A stretch of 64,000 nt of DNA from Ahaetulla prasina (GCF_028640845.1 NC_080540.1:163873438-163937437), one strand, 5' to 3'; counted from the stretch's first letter, positions 40,766 through 51,095 are shown. Notes: generated from the sequence alone by a model not told the origin. A program made the numbers and translations.

Positions 40766-41630
40766 CAATCGACACCAAACTGCACAACGCACACACACAC
40801 ACACAAAAAACTCGTTTTAATCAGTCTTCTAATAATATTACTCTTGCTATAATGCTGTTGTTAGTGGGGAAAACGAACAGGACATCTGGGTTTTATCCAG
40901 TCTAAATCAATCCTCTGCCCTTAAGCTGGCAAGGAAGGAAATGCAGATATTTGTCTCTCTTATCCTGCCCCCAGGGACTAACAGCCACACTTAGGAAAGT
41001 GGGGGGAAAGCAAATTATTCTACTACCCATCAAATTTAATACGCTCCCCACCCCCCACCCTGCCATGAAACGAAATGAAGTATAAAGAAACTCTGGGAGA
41101 TAATGTATTAATAGATACGTTTATCTATTTAGTTATCTATTTAGTAATAGATATATTTTCTATGATTATACCAGTAATATATTTTCTAGGTTTTTTTCCC
41201 CAGAGGCAGAAGATTCCCTCCTAAGATCTTTGAGGAGGAGACGAAAGAGCAAAGAGACAAGCAGATGAAAAGTGGTTTTACCAACACTGATGTTATTATC
41301 TGCAGAGTCTCAGCCACTCAAATTCAGAATGCCAAGAGACAGGCAAATTTCACTCCAAGATTGTCGGAGGCAAGCTAATTCCACCTCAGGAGTGGGGAAA
41401 AAATATATGCACACATGTACACAGCTCTTCATTGAAATGCCACCCCCACAGTCGAGATGTCCCCAAGTGGCTCTTATCAACTAAGAATTTCTGAAGGAGC
41501 CCCCAAGGCCTCCCCAACGTATTAAAGAAATGAACAGCCACTCGATATATCCCAGATGTGAGACACATATTCATGAGTGAGGGAAGCAACACGTGTTACT
41601 GCAGAGAGATGAACATTTATCTGCTATTGG
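40766..41630. other. No gene recognised
   Basis: A short (AC)n lies near 40790-40804. No supported exon. Confidence 0.3.
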
Positions 41631-41635
41631 AAAAA

Positions 41636-42320
41636 ATGGAGGGAGGGAGGGAAAGAGAGGAAGAGAGAGAGAGGGGAAGAGAGAGAGGAAGAGATCGGGA
41701 GGGAGGGAGGGAGAGAAAGGAAGAGAGGGAGGGAGAGAAAGAGGAAGACAGAGGGACAGGGGGAGAGAGGGAATGAAGGAGAGATGAAGAGACGGAGGGA
41801 GGGAGAGGAAGAGAGAGAGGGAGAGGGAGGGAGAGAGAGGAAGAGAAGGAGGGAGAGGAAGAGAGGGAGGGAGAGAGGAAGAGAGATAGGAGGAGGGAGG
41901 GAGGGAGAGGAGAGAGAAGAGGAAGGAGGAAGAGGAAGGAGAGAGGAAGAGGAGGAGGGAGAGAAGAAGAGAGGGAGGAGAAGAAGAGATGGAGAGGAGA
42001 GGAGGGAGAGAGGAAGAGAGGAAGAGAGAGGAAGAAGATAGGAGGAGGGAGGAGGGAGGGAGAGGAGAGGAGAGAGGAAGGAAAAAGAGGAAGGAGAGAG
42101 GAAGAGGGAGGGAGAGAGGAAGAGATAGGAGGAGGGAGGAGAAGAAGAGATGGAGAGGAGGAGAGAGGGAGAGATAGGGAGGGAAGAATGGAGAGAGAGA
42201 GAGAGAGGAAGAGGAAGGGAGAGAGAAGGAGAGAGAGGAAGAGGGAGGGAGAGAGAAGGAGGGAGCAAGAGGAAGAGAGGGACGGAGAGGGAGGGAGGGG
42301 GAGGAAGGGAGGAAGAGAAA
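41636..42320 (+). repeat. Long polypurine (GGA/GAGA) tract
   Basis: Nearly 700 bp of almost pure A/G made of GGGA, GAGA and GAAG units, with very few pyrimidines. The Ser/Leu/Pro-rich minus-strand frames of up to 283 codons and the Arg/Glu/Gly-rich plus-strand frames are products of composition, not genes. Confidence 0.95.
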
Positions 42321-42352
42321 CAGACAGACAGACAGACAGACAGACAGAAACA
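42321..42352 (+). repeat. (CAGA)n microsatellite
   Basis: About seven CAGA units close the polypurine tract. Confidence 0.9.
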
Positions 42353-42760
42353 GCATTTGTGCCATTTGAGGGCCGGGTGGGGCAACACAACGCCATGGGC
42401 CAAATTATTACCAACATTCCATGAGCAATAGCAGCAGCAGAAGAAAATGACACAGGGATTAGGGCCAAGGGATTAACTGTGTAAAGTCCAGCTTCACCCA
42501 GCTCCTTTTAAACAAGCGACCAGCTGGTCACATAATAATCTGGTAAAAATAATTACCATCGGTCAGGAGAATCTGGACGGTCTTGTTTCTATGTGCTCGA
42601 AGTGTGAACCGAGCAGCTGAAGGGAAAGGTAGACCAGAACTCAGCCCCAACTTGGTAGTGTGTGTGTGGGGTGGGGGGGTCACTGCTCCATGGAGTAATG
42701 TGGGGTTTAGGCAAGGAACTTCTTGCTTGCAGCAATGTATTTTGGAAATGTGAACAACAT
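42353..42760. other. No gene recognised
   Basis: A short TG and G run lies at 42659-42678. No supported coding segment. Confidence 0.3.
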
Positions 42761-42764
42761 GAAG

Positions 42765-42975
42765 AGATGAATGTCTATCGAGATCCAGGTCATGGTTGGT
42801 CCCAAAGGTTCTTTTACAAAATGCAACTGGACTTTCTTGTTTGTTTTTCTTTGTAAACATTTCGCTTCTCCTCCAAGAAGCTTTTTGGATCAGAACTGTA
42901 GAAGCTTCTTGGACGAGAAATGAAATGTTTTCGAAGAATGAAACCAAAAAAGTCCGGTCACCTTTTGGAAAAGCA
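42765..42975. mobile_element. Palindromic Penelope-like repeat, family B
   Basis: The left and right halves are inverted copies around TCAGAACTG (42891-42899). The right half has a decayed hammerhead core: CTGTAGA at 42897-42903, GCTTCT at 42905-42910, GAA at 42923-42925, ATGT at 42926-42929. The left half reads GCTTCT/AGAAGC and GAAATGT on the minus strand. It is the same family as 58865-59058. Confidence 0.6.
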
Positions 42976-43149
42976 CCTTTGAAAAGGACAAGGTGAAGGG
43001 ACATTTTATCATGCTTGATGAATGTGTAAAACAGCTTAAAAATTTTGAATTCAAACACATACATAGATACAGAGGATCTTAAAAGATCAATATTCAAATA
43101 TTCAAGCCAGAATTTTTCCTTTTAGGATTACTAGATAAAAGAGTTAGGA

Positions 43150-43655
43150 AAAAAGCCATGGAAGAGCATTTCAAAGTATGATCACAGCAACGATCTGCAT
43201 GGAAATGGAAAGATTCAACAGTACCCACTATGGAGGAATGGTTGGTGAAGTTGATGGATTTTGCTGAAATAGATAAATTGACTTCTCTGATTAGAGAAAA
43301 GACATTATTTATAATTACATGCTGATTAGAAGCCTCTTAGGGACCTTTTGTGTAAAAATGAAACAAAAACTGTTTTTGATGATTAGACAGGATAGGTTAT
43401 AGAAAGAAGAGTATCATGTCTTAACTTTACAGATAAAGGTTAAAATACAATTGTATTATAATTGCTGGGAAGAATATCAAAAGCCATTTCTTTATATCTT
43501 TTTTCTTTCTTTTCTAATTTTCATCAACTTTTTTTTCCTTTTCTTGTACCGTTTGCTTTTCCTTTGATTACCTTCATTTTCTTTCTTTCTCTTTATGTTA
43601 GCTTGTGTTAGTTTTTAATCTTCTTGTTTAAAAGTTTTTAATAAAAAATTATGGA
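43150..43655 (+). mobile_element. L1 LINE 3' end
   Basis: A coding remnant TVPTMEEWLVKLMDFAE (about 43218-43268) matches the C-terminal EEWILKVINLAE motif of the L1 at 6522. A T-rich UTR and AATAAAAAATT tail follow. The frame ends near 43320. Confidence 0.72.
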
Positions 43656-43794
43656 TACAGAATAGTATCCAGCTGGTCATATAAATAATCTGGCACAAAA
43701 CTGGGAACTGCTCAATGAGGTTGCAGCACTTCAGTTAAGTTGTGCCAAACCACACTTATTTATTTATTTATTATTCACATTTTGGATGTGAATT

Positions 43795-44075
43795 CACACC
43801 CACTTGGATGGGAGACCACCAGAAAGCCAGGGCTGTAGGCCATATTGGGAACCCATCCGGAAGACGGATGCTACCTGGTACGGTTGTTAAGAAAATAACC
43901 AAGATGTGTCCATGGATTCACAAAGAAACAGGCTTGCCTTGAAGGAGACTTTTTCCTGTTTTGATACAGGAATTATCTCAGCAAGATGCAGTAGTGAGCT
44001 GATAGCTAAGGAGGACCAGCCCTGCTTAGCACTTTGATGGGGAGATTGCCTAGAATTCAAGAGAAGTTAGGCAGA
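43795..44075 (+). mobile_element. 5S rRNA-like SINE fragments
   Basis: CACTTGGATGGGAGACCACC (43801-43820) plus GGGCTGTAGGCC (43829-43840) match the 3' half of vertebrate 5S rRNA. A second, weaker copy lies at 43997-44060 (GCTAAGGAGGACCAGCCC, TTTGATGGGGAGATTGCC). These are retroposed relics, not rRNA genes. Confidence 0.55.
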
Positions 44076-44124
44076 ATTTGAAGCACACACACACACACAC
44101 AAATCTGGAAGACAATGGCAAATG

Positions 44125-44410
44125 GAGGTAGTCCCTGACTTACAACCATGTGTTAAGCGACTGTTCAAAGTTACGATGACACTGAAAAAAGTGATTTATC
44201 TTATGACCCATCTTCACACTTACTACTATCGCAACAATCCCTACAGTCACATGATCAAAATTCAGATGCTTGGTAAGTAGAATGTATTTTCAGGAGAGGC
44301 AGCATCTTGGGGTTATGCGAAGGTTGGCATTTGCAACCTTCATAGCTGGTTTCTGACAAGCGCAGTCAATGGGGGAAAGCCAGATTCGTATAGCGACAGG
44401 TAACAACATC
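44125..44410 (+). mobile_element. Mariner/Tigger-like MITE, right end lost
   Basis: It starts GAGGTAGTCCCTGACTTAC and is colinear with 5067-5437 (ACATGATCAAAATTCAGA) up to about 44400. The terminal TA boundary is lost at the right. Confidence 0.65.
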
Positions 44411-44504
44411 ATGTGGACCTGGCAGAAAATAGACGCTGCTAAGGGCTCATTTTGTGCATGGTTAAATAGAAGTGAGAGGATCTTCATTTCTTCATTTCCC
44501 TCAA

Positions 44505-44805
44505 CACTGTCAAACTATTCACTAAATCTGCGCTACTATTAATCTTCTCATCGTTCCCATCACCCTTCTCCTTCCACTTATGACTGTAACTTTGTTGCTT
44601 GTATCCTTACGATTTATATTGATATTGATTGTTCCCTGCTTGCTTATTTATACCCTATGACTATCATTAAGTGTTGTAAATGTTGTACCTTGACGAAGGT
44701 ATCTTTTCTTTTATGTACACTGAGAGCATATGCACCAAGACAAATTCCTTGTTAGTCCAATCACATTTAGCCAATAAAAATTCTATCCTATTCTATTCGC
44801 GGTTT
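44505..44805 (+). mobile_element. CR1 3' UTR and tail
   Basis: This is the longest copy of the tail family seen at 3068. It includes CAAACTATTCACTAAATC upstream, TTGTACCTTGACGAAGG, and a short ATTCTATCCTATTCT end. Confidence 0.75.
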
Positions 44806-45690
44806 TTTTTGCAATTATACAGTGCCAACAAGTTTCTTACTGTCACCAGCAGAGGGCACTCCAACACAGCCAAATAAATCAAATAAGTGATCTCCAGGGT
44901 GGTGTGACTTTCAAATGTGTTGGACTACAAGTTCCATCACCTCACTTAGCCCAATTAATGTGTTGACCAGATTGATGGGAACCACACTCCAGCACTTCTG
45001 GAGAGCGTTTGCTTGACTAGACTTATCACATCTCAAATCTGAAATGTCCTTTCTTCCTCCAGCGATCTGAGGACAAAATTGCTAATTAATATCCTTATGC
45101 AATCAAAGCTCTCTATGCGACAGCAGATTCTAGCTATGTCTTTTTGGTTCTAGCGCTGTAGTGATTCAGAAGCACCGGTGGACTGATTATAGGATAAGCA
45201 GCTGTCAACATGTATGGGCTGAAGACATCAGAGGCACTCAAGCTCCACGGCTAATCTCCAAAACCCGCATATGCTAAGCCTGCTTCGAGCTGGTTCAACG
45301 TTTACCACCAATTGGTTTTGTCTACCAGCTATTCATTCTTTCCTGGTGTGGCAAGCAAGACTGCCTTCTCCACCAGGGTCTGAAGATCCAGTAAGCCCTA
45401 AACGAGGCTGGAGAACCCCTTCAGATATTTCCGAGATGCCAATTTCACGCCGACCTAACTGGCACACCCAATAGGGAAGGATGGTGAGAGTCGCAATGCA
45501 AATGTTGAGGGTTACTCACAGCTCACCTCTGATCTAAAGGAAAAATCTCAACCCTCTTTAAGAGCAGAGAAATCTGTGCTGGACCCTCAGGTACAATACT
45601 TTCAGAAAGCAGTTGCTATCCTGACAAAATGGGTGAAGCTTCTTTGAGTCAAGATGACAGGAGCATGCAATGAAGCATCCAAATGAGGGT
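44806..45690. other. No gene assigned
   Basis: A plus-strand frame at 45271-45474 (67 codons, with RLPSPPGSEDPVSPKRGW) looks slightly coding-like, but I recognise no family, splice sites or repeat. I leave it unassigned. Confidence 0.3.
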
Positions 45691-45700
45691 TTGTCTAGAT

Positions 45701-46376
45701 CAGCGGTCACCAACCGGAAAATTTTTGTGGTCCGCAGAAAAATTATTTGCATTTTTTATATGGCACTAAATCAGGGGTCCTCAAACTACGGCCCCTGGGA
45801 CAGATGCATGCAATGAACATTTGTGTTGCTGCAGAGAGTCTCCCCCTTTAGGGTCTTTTTGTGTGCGTAAGAGGGGGGCAGAAATTCCAACTTGGGGTCT
45901 GCTTCAGCCTCCTGGTGCAAAGCTTTGGGCGAAGGCTGGAGGGAAGTGCCACAGTGGCGAAGAGCCGGAGGGCCTTGTTCCAGTGGGACTGTCTTATGGC
46001 CTGGAACTGGCTGACCATCTCAGCCCGCTGAGCCTCCAGGCACCTGTACCTGGCCTTGCATTCCCACAGGTCTTCCATATGCTCATAGTCCTCATTGAGA
46101 TGCTTCTACTAAGCCTCCTACTCAGTCAGATCCAATTTGAACTGAGCTGTTTTGCCAACTCTTTCTCATGGTGGCTGCTTAGCTCCAACAACTGCTTCCT
46201 CTTGGGGCCCTAAGGAGCCCGGGGAAGGGAAGCAAGGAGTGGCCACGGCCACTCAGTCACATGAGCACCTAGCCACACCCACCCAGTCAGTCATTAGGCA
46301 GATCGTATTAGTGGTCTGCAGAATTTAAAATTATGAATTTAGTGGTCCCTGAGGTCCGAAAGGTTGGTGACCCCTG
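45701..46376 (-). mobile_element. Second copy of the gene-carrying hAT family
   Basis: It starts CAGCGGTCACCAACC and ends TTGGTGACCCCTG, with flanks GTCTAGAT (45693-45700) and GTCTCGAT (46377-46384), seven of eight matching. It is the reverse complement of 33973-34722 in order and content. It includes the coding-like insert (46078-45848) and an internal hAT end CAGGGGTCCTCAAACTACGG at 45773-45792. Confidence 0.88.
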
Positions 46377-46384
46377 GTCTCGAT

Positions 46385-46695
46385 GGGTAGGAAGCAGACA
46401 GCAATTCCTATGATTCCTTGCAAGCATAGCTAGAGGCACCAGCTTAGGAAAGGCAAACGAACCAGGAACCACACTCAAGGGCTGCGATGATTGCGTTAAG
46501 AACTAAGGGACCTTTTTGAACACTAACCCACCCACAGATGACAGACTCTGGGTGCCTCACCTGGCATTCCCAGAGGCCAGGTATCCAGAGCACCCGGGTG
46601 GGGACAGAGGAAGAGAAGGAAAAGAGTAGGAGGAGTTATACAAACAGTCCTACCCGAGCCTGCACCTCCTGGGACGGAAGCAGCCACGGCCTTAC
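46385..46695. other. Intron of the ZNF385-family gene
   Basis: This is the downstream side (minus strand) of the exon at 46696-46838. No further exon was found in it. Confidence 0.4.
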
Positions 46696-46838
46696 CGTGT
46701 TGAAACCTGGAAAGAGACCCACGGCTGGCTGCGCCTCCAGGGGGAACGAGAGGAAGGGCTTGAGATCCAGGGGTGGCTGCATCATGGCCGGCGGCGGGCG
46801 CAGGATTGCAGGAATTGGCCCTGCCCGGCTCACGCTGC
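46696..46838 (-). CDS. ZNF385: Internal coding exon of a ZNF385-family zinc-finger gene
   Basis: This 143-bp exon is the only host coding sequence I can support. On the minus strand it follows a pyrimidine-rich tract and TAG acceptor (46839-46841) and ends at ACG/GTAAGG. The peptide includes SRAGPIPAIL, then MMQPPLDLKPFLSFPLE, and ends VGLFPGFNT. This is the conserved N-terminal block preceding the first zinc finger in ZNF385A/B/C/D. Family members are nuclear RNA- and p53-associated proteins with matrin-type C2H2 fingers. The fingers themselves are not in this exon, and I found none elsewhere in the window. The paralogue cannot be fixed: the SRAG start fits ZNF385A or C better than D. The first exon should lie at higher coordinates, so much of 0-46 kb may be intronic. 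Confidence 0.82.
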
Positions 46839-47000
46839 CTAGGCAAAGAGAGACAAGGAGAAGCATAAGCAGGTTGCCCTCCAGTAGGTTGGGGGTGGGT
46901 GGGTTTGGAAGGCAGGTGGGGTGCAAAGAACAAGAGATCAGGGATTTGGGATTGAATACGGATTTGAGTTACCCAGCTGTGACATGATGGAATAATTGCC
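46839..47000. other. Upstream intron flank
   Basis: The acceptor-side polypyrimidine tract of the exon occupies 46841-46864. A GGTTGGGGGTGGGTGGG stretch lies at 46887-46906. Confidence 0.5.
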
Positions 47001-47005
47001 TATAG

Positions 47006-47135
47006 CAGGGGTCTGCAAACTTGGCTCTTTTAAGACTTGTGGCCTTCAACTCCCAGTTTCCTCAGCAAAGCTGGCTAAGAAACTCTGGGAGTTAAAGTCC
47101 ACAAGTCTTAAAAGAGCCAAGTTCGCAGACCCCTG
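47006..47135. mobile_element. Palindromic hAT MITE
   Basis: The 130-bp copy CAGGGGTCTGCAAACTTGG...CAGACCCCTG is flanked by identical GCCTATAG (46998-47005 and 47136-47143). Confidence 0.92.
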
Positions 47136-47143
47136 GCCTATAG

Positions 47144-48165
47144 TAACAAACATTTCAAACTGACCCCTGCAAACTCCATCCTAGGTCCTCAAAACTTCAG
47201 ATCTGCAGTTAGAAAACCAGGTTGAATTCAGTATGATGATCAATTCAGGGAGCTGGTTTGTCCATCGTTCCCTGTACACAACCACACAATTTGTTTTCAT
47301 TGTTTAGATAATTTACATTAAACGTTTATGTAAATCATCCAACTGAACTTAGTGGCATTTAACTGAATAAAATGCAATAGATTTTTGGAGTCACTTAGTT
47401 TTTAAATGCACCGTGTTAATTTGATTAACGGTGCAGGATTTAAATGTCTTCCTAGTCCCTATGATCACAGTGGGGGAAAGATGGAACTGACACAGAAAGG
47501 CCAGTGTGTCTGAAATAGCAGTGAAAATTTTCAGTCCATGAATATGGAGTACCCGATTCGAGAAAGCAAGTGGATTTGCTACTTTTCGTCTTTCAGTGCA
47601 CGGAAGAGATAAGTCCCATTTACTTTCACAAAAACCTCAATGAAGGTTCACTCAAAAGACAGCAACGGATCTGACTGGGTCTGATGACTCAATAAGGATT
47701 GGAATTCTATTTCTGAATACAAACTGTATGTGATCAAGCTCCAGGATCAACCACCACCAGCGATACCACCACCTTAGTTACTTTATATGTAAGCCAAAAG
47801 GCAAAACAGTGAGAATTTTAACAAGTATTAAGAAACAGTATATACATCAGTGAGCAAATCCCACAGGAAAGACGTAACTGTACAAATGCATAAATGCCAA
47901 CCTACTAGGAGAAGAATAAACATGAGAATGGCACCCTCAGGCTTCCAGAAAGGCACTGTCTGCCTTAATCATATCTGGGTTTCTGAGCGTAGTCCTTATC
48001 ATGTCAATCTGTGACTCATGAGGCGCCATGCAGACATTGCTCAAAACACAAAAAGTCCTGCGATTCTGGTTTTGTGGGTACCTGCTTTGATCCCAGAAAT
48101 TAAAATTGCCTGAAAGCTGCATCACCAAACCACTATATAAGTTAAGGCTGGGCTTTGGAGAAACC
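47144..48165. other. No gene or repeat recognised
   Basis: No supported feature. Confidence 0.3.
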
Positions 48166-48169
48166 TGCA

Positions 48170-48300
48170 TACACTGAGAGCATATGCACCAAGACAAATT
48201 CCTTGTGTGTCCAATCACACTTGGCCAATAAAAAATTCAATTCAATTCATTTCAATTCTATTCTATTCTATTCCATTCTATTTCATTCCATTCCATTGAC
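48170..48300 (+). mobile_element. CR1 3' tail with degenerate (ATTCT)n
   Basis: The tail from CACTGAGAGCATATGCACC to CACTTGGCCAATAAA is followed by mixed AATTC/ATTCT/ATTCC units to about 48298. Confidence 0.75.
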
Positions 48301-48317
48301 TAGAATAGTCACCTGAC

Positions 48318-48484
48318 TAGGTGGCTCAGTCTGACTAGGTGGCTCAGTGGCTAAGACACTAAGCTTGTCGATCAGAAAGGTCGGCAGTTTGGCTGTTTGA
48401 ATCCCTAGTAGTACAGGTCTCCTGCGTGAGCAGGGGGTTGGACTAGATGACCTCCAAGGTACCTTCCAACTCTGTTACTGTTAC
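48318..48484 (+). mobile_element. Chimeric SINE: tRNA-like head joined to CR1 tail
   Basis: The head (TAGGTGGCTCAGTGGCTAAG; B-box-like GTTTGAATCCC at 48396-48406) carries a 17-bp duplication of TGACTAGGTGGCTCAGT. It passes directly into the CR1 terminal signature GGGTTGGACTAGATGACCTC (48432-48451). Confidence 0.6.
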
Positions 48485-48734
48485 AGACTAATAGAACAGA
48501 CATTTAGTCATTTGGCAATATCAAAAATATTCAACTAATTCAAATATACAAGTAGATATAAAGAAAACAATAGGACATATTTTATAGTAAGACATCAACC
48601 CGACAGTTAAGCCCAATGTGATCTAAGTATTCTGTCCTCTTGGAAACTCTTTGTTATAAAGAGTGCAGTCTTACTAGTGATATGCAGGTTTGTTCCCTGC
48701 AAAAAGAAAATAGTTTCTCCTAAGCCCCCTGGTA
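48485..48734. other. No gene or repeat recognised
   Basis: No supported feature. Confidence 0.3.
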
Positions 48735-48736
48735 TT

Positions 48737-49152
48737 TTGGGTCTAGGACAATTCACCACAACTAAGTTGCCACATCCAACTCGCCATGGCCAATTCACCG
48801 CAGGCAACTCGCCAAGGCCAACTCACCATGGGATAACTTGTCACGGGACAAGAGTTACACTAATATCGAAGAAATGGTGGAATAGAATCAATAAAGACAA
48901 AATGACAAAATGAAATGGGACAAAATGAAATGTGAAGGACAAAAATTAAAACAATGTTTTAATTATTTCAAATAATTGAATTTAATTGTTGACTTGTCCT
49001 GTGGAGAATTGTCCTGTGGAGAGTTGGCCATAGCAAGTTGTCCTGAGGTGAATTGGCTGCGGATAGTTGGCTATGATAAATTGACTGTGGCAAGATGTCT
49101 TGGTGTGTTGGCTGCAGTGAGTTGGCTGCGGCGAGTTGTCCCATTCAACAGT
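48737..49152. mobile_element. Foldback-type element with iterated 14-mers in its arms
   Basis: The left arm (48748-48845) repeats variants of CCAACTCACCATGG about every 11-15 bp. The right arm (48990-49145) repeats the complement, such as GAGTTGGCTGCGG, about eleven times. The AT-rich middle has four to five AAAATGA units (48896-48935). No coding capacity or clear target duplication was found. Confidence 0.65.
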
Positions 49153-49159
49153 ATTTTTT

Positions 49160-49902
49160 AATTTTTAAATATATCTAAATAAGCAGCCCCTTTGGCAGAG
49201 TACAATTTGCACTCAAAAAGAGTATGTCCGCGCGTGCGTTCAACGGTTGCTGCTCCACAAATGCAGTCTTTCTTCAAACAAAACTCCCCAAACCAGAAAA
49301 GGGAATGAAACTTGTGTCTATAGCCTATTAAGAAGACATTCTTCTATCAAGAAAAAAGCAGCCCAGCCATAGATGTTTACCACAACATTTTATGCCAGTG
49401 AAAAAGCCTATTTCCCATTGCACATGGTGGGCCCCTAATTTCCTCCTGTGGAACTGGGGAGAATTCAGTATAATGTGCAGTAGCTGTGGGTTGTGTTTTC
49501 AAACAACTACTGGGAAAGGGTATTCTGTCTCTCTGTTTGCCTAAGTAACTATTTTTTGGTAATTGCTGGTTATCCAGCTCCCAAGGAAAAGACTGCAAAA
49601 GGTGGTGAAATGGGTCTGCCCTTTCTCCCATTCTCCACAGCAAATGGGGAAAGCAGCTTCATTAAGAAGTGAAATTGACAAGGATGTTAAGCTGAAGAAT
49701 GGAGAGGAAGAACTTTACAGCTCCTTAAAAAGCCAATTACTAGCTCTTATATACTTGATAATATAAGGAATATACTTTATAATAAGGAACTAGTCCTTAG
49801 CACCTGCCCAGATCTCTTTCTCTTAGATGATCAGACAATTAAAATAAATTAGTTATACAGGGTAGGATAGATGTATTTCCATGGGTTAATTTATTCAACT
49901 AG
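49160..49902. other. No gene or repeat recognised
   Basis: Short frames only. Confidence 0.3.
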
Positions 49903-49916
49903 AGAATTTAATCTTT

Positions 49917-50377
49917 GCACTAATAATGAAACTTGAAAGTACAAAAAATAGTTGGTAATATATCAAATGATTTAAATGTTAATAATGGAATTTGAAAATA
50001 TAAAAAGTTTTTGAATGTTACTATGGAATTTACTAAAAGTATTAGGAATGATACTATGAAGATAAATTGAGTTTTTCTTTTTTTTTCTTTTTTTTGACTA
50101 TGGTTAATACTATATGAATTGTTACTGAATTGCAAATACATGATTGATTTTGATGTCTGATAAGTATAATATATAAAAGGTAAGATTAGATATACAACAT
50201 AAAAAAAAGAAGGGAAATAAAAATGAGATAAAAGATATCAATGAAAATATAAAAGATGTGTTGGAAAAGAACTAAAAGTTGTATGAATATGAAATCTGGC
50301 CAATATTCTGTTCAGAAAAAATACATTGTATGTTGTTGTATGTGTATTAAAAAAATAAAAAAACTTCATTAAAAAAA
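49917..50377 (+). mobile_element. L1-like 3' UTR insertion with 14-bp target duplication
   Basis: AGAATTTAATCTTT is repeated exactly at 49903-49916 and 50378-50391, the second copy directly after an A-rich tail. The insert contains only noncoding 3' sequence, so it is very strongly 5' truncated. Confidence 0.85.
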
Positions 50378-50391
50378 AGAATTTAATCTTT

Positions 50392-51095
50392 CTGGAGTCG
50401 GAATTTGGATTGCCTCTCATCCAAGTTTGTAACAGAAGTTTAAAAAGAAATAAATATCAGTCCCAGATTACTGTGACCACCAAACTGTAAGAAATATTGA
50501 GGCACAAAGCGTTTAAAACTGAAGCAAAGTGGCGGAAAGGATGAAAATACCAAAGAATCAACATCACCTGAACAAAATATGCAGGTAAACATTTGCTGCC
50601 GTCATGATGCTGATGTGGACAATGTGGCTTTAGGTATGCATGCAAGGACCCACCTCTAGCTGTTCCATAAAAAAAGCTTGCTTAATAGCAAAGTGGTAAG
50701 AAAAAAAAAAGAGGGCAGGGTATGATAAAAAGAAAAAGAAAGGTGGGGTGAAGAAGGGAGGAGGCCTCCAAGTGTCTGAAAGTAACATCTTTATTGTGTA
50801 TAGTAAAAGCATTTCAGAAAATTCCTATGGCACTGTGCTTAACCCACTAAAATATTTTGATTGAAGAATGCTGGCTAAACATCATACTGTTACAGTATTG
50901 CTGAACTGTGAACTCTTCTTTTGAGGAGAAGGGATCTTGCAGAGGCTGTACATTTATTTACATGCGTAAAATATATGAATGACAAGCCAGGCAGTGTATC
51001 AATTAAAAGTATAACCTTGGTTGGTTGGTTTATATATCACATACATATTAGAGCAATCGCCAAGACTGTGTAGTTGGCAAAGATGTCATATCCTA
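50392..51095. other. No gene or repeat recognised
   Basis: A poly-A at 50700-50711. Otherwise unremarkable. Confidence 0.3.

Noticed and set aside
41571..42468. Ser/Leu/Pro-rich frames up to 283 codons and Arg/Glu-rich frames on the other strand
   Set aside because: They are products of the polypurine tract. Three phases are open simultaneously.
43795..44075. A functional 5S rRNA gene
   Set aside because: Only the 3' portion is recognisable, the internal promoter is broken and there is no T-run terminator.
45271..45474. A possible exon encoding RLPSPPGSEDPVSPKRGW
   Set aside because: No acceptor or donor in register, no recognised family, and opposite strand to the supported host exon.
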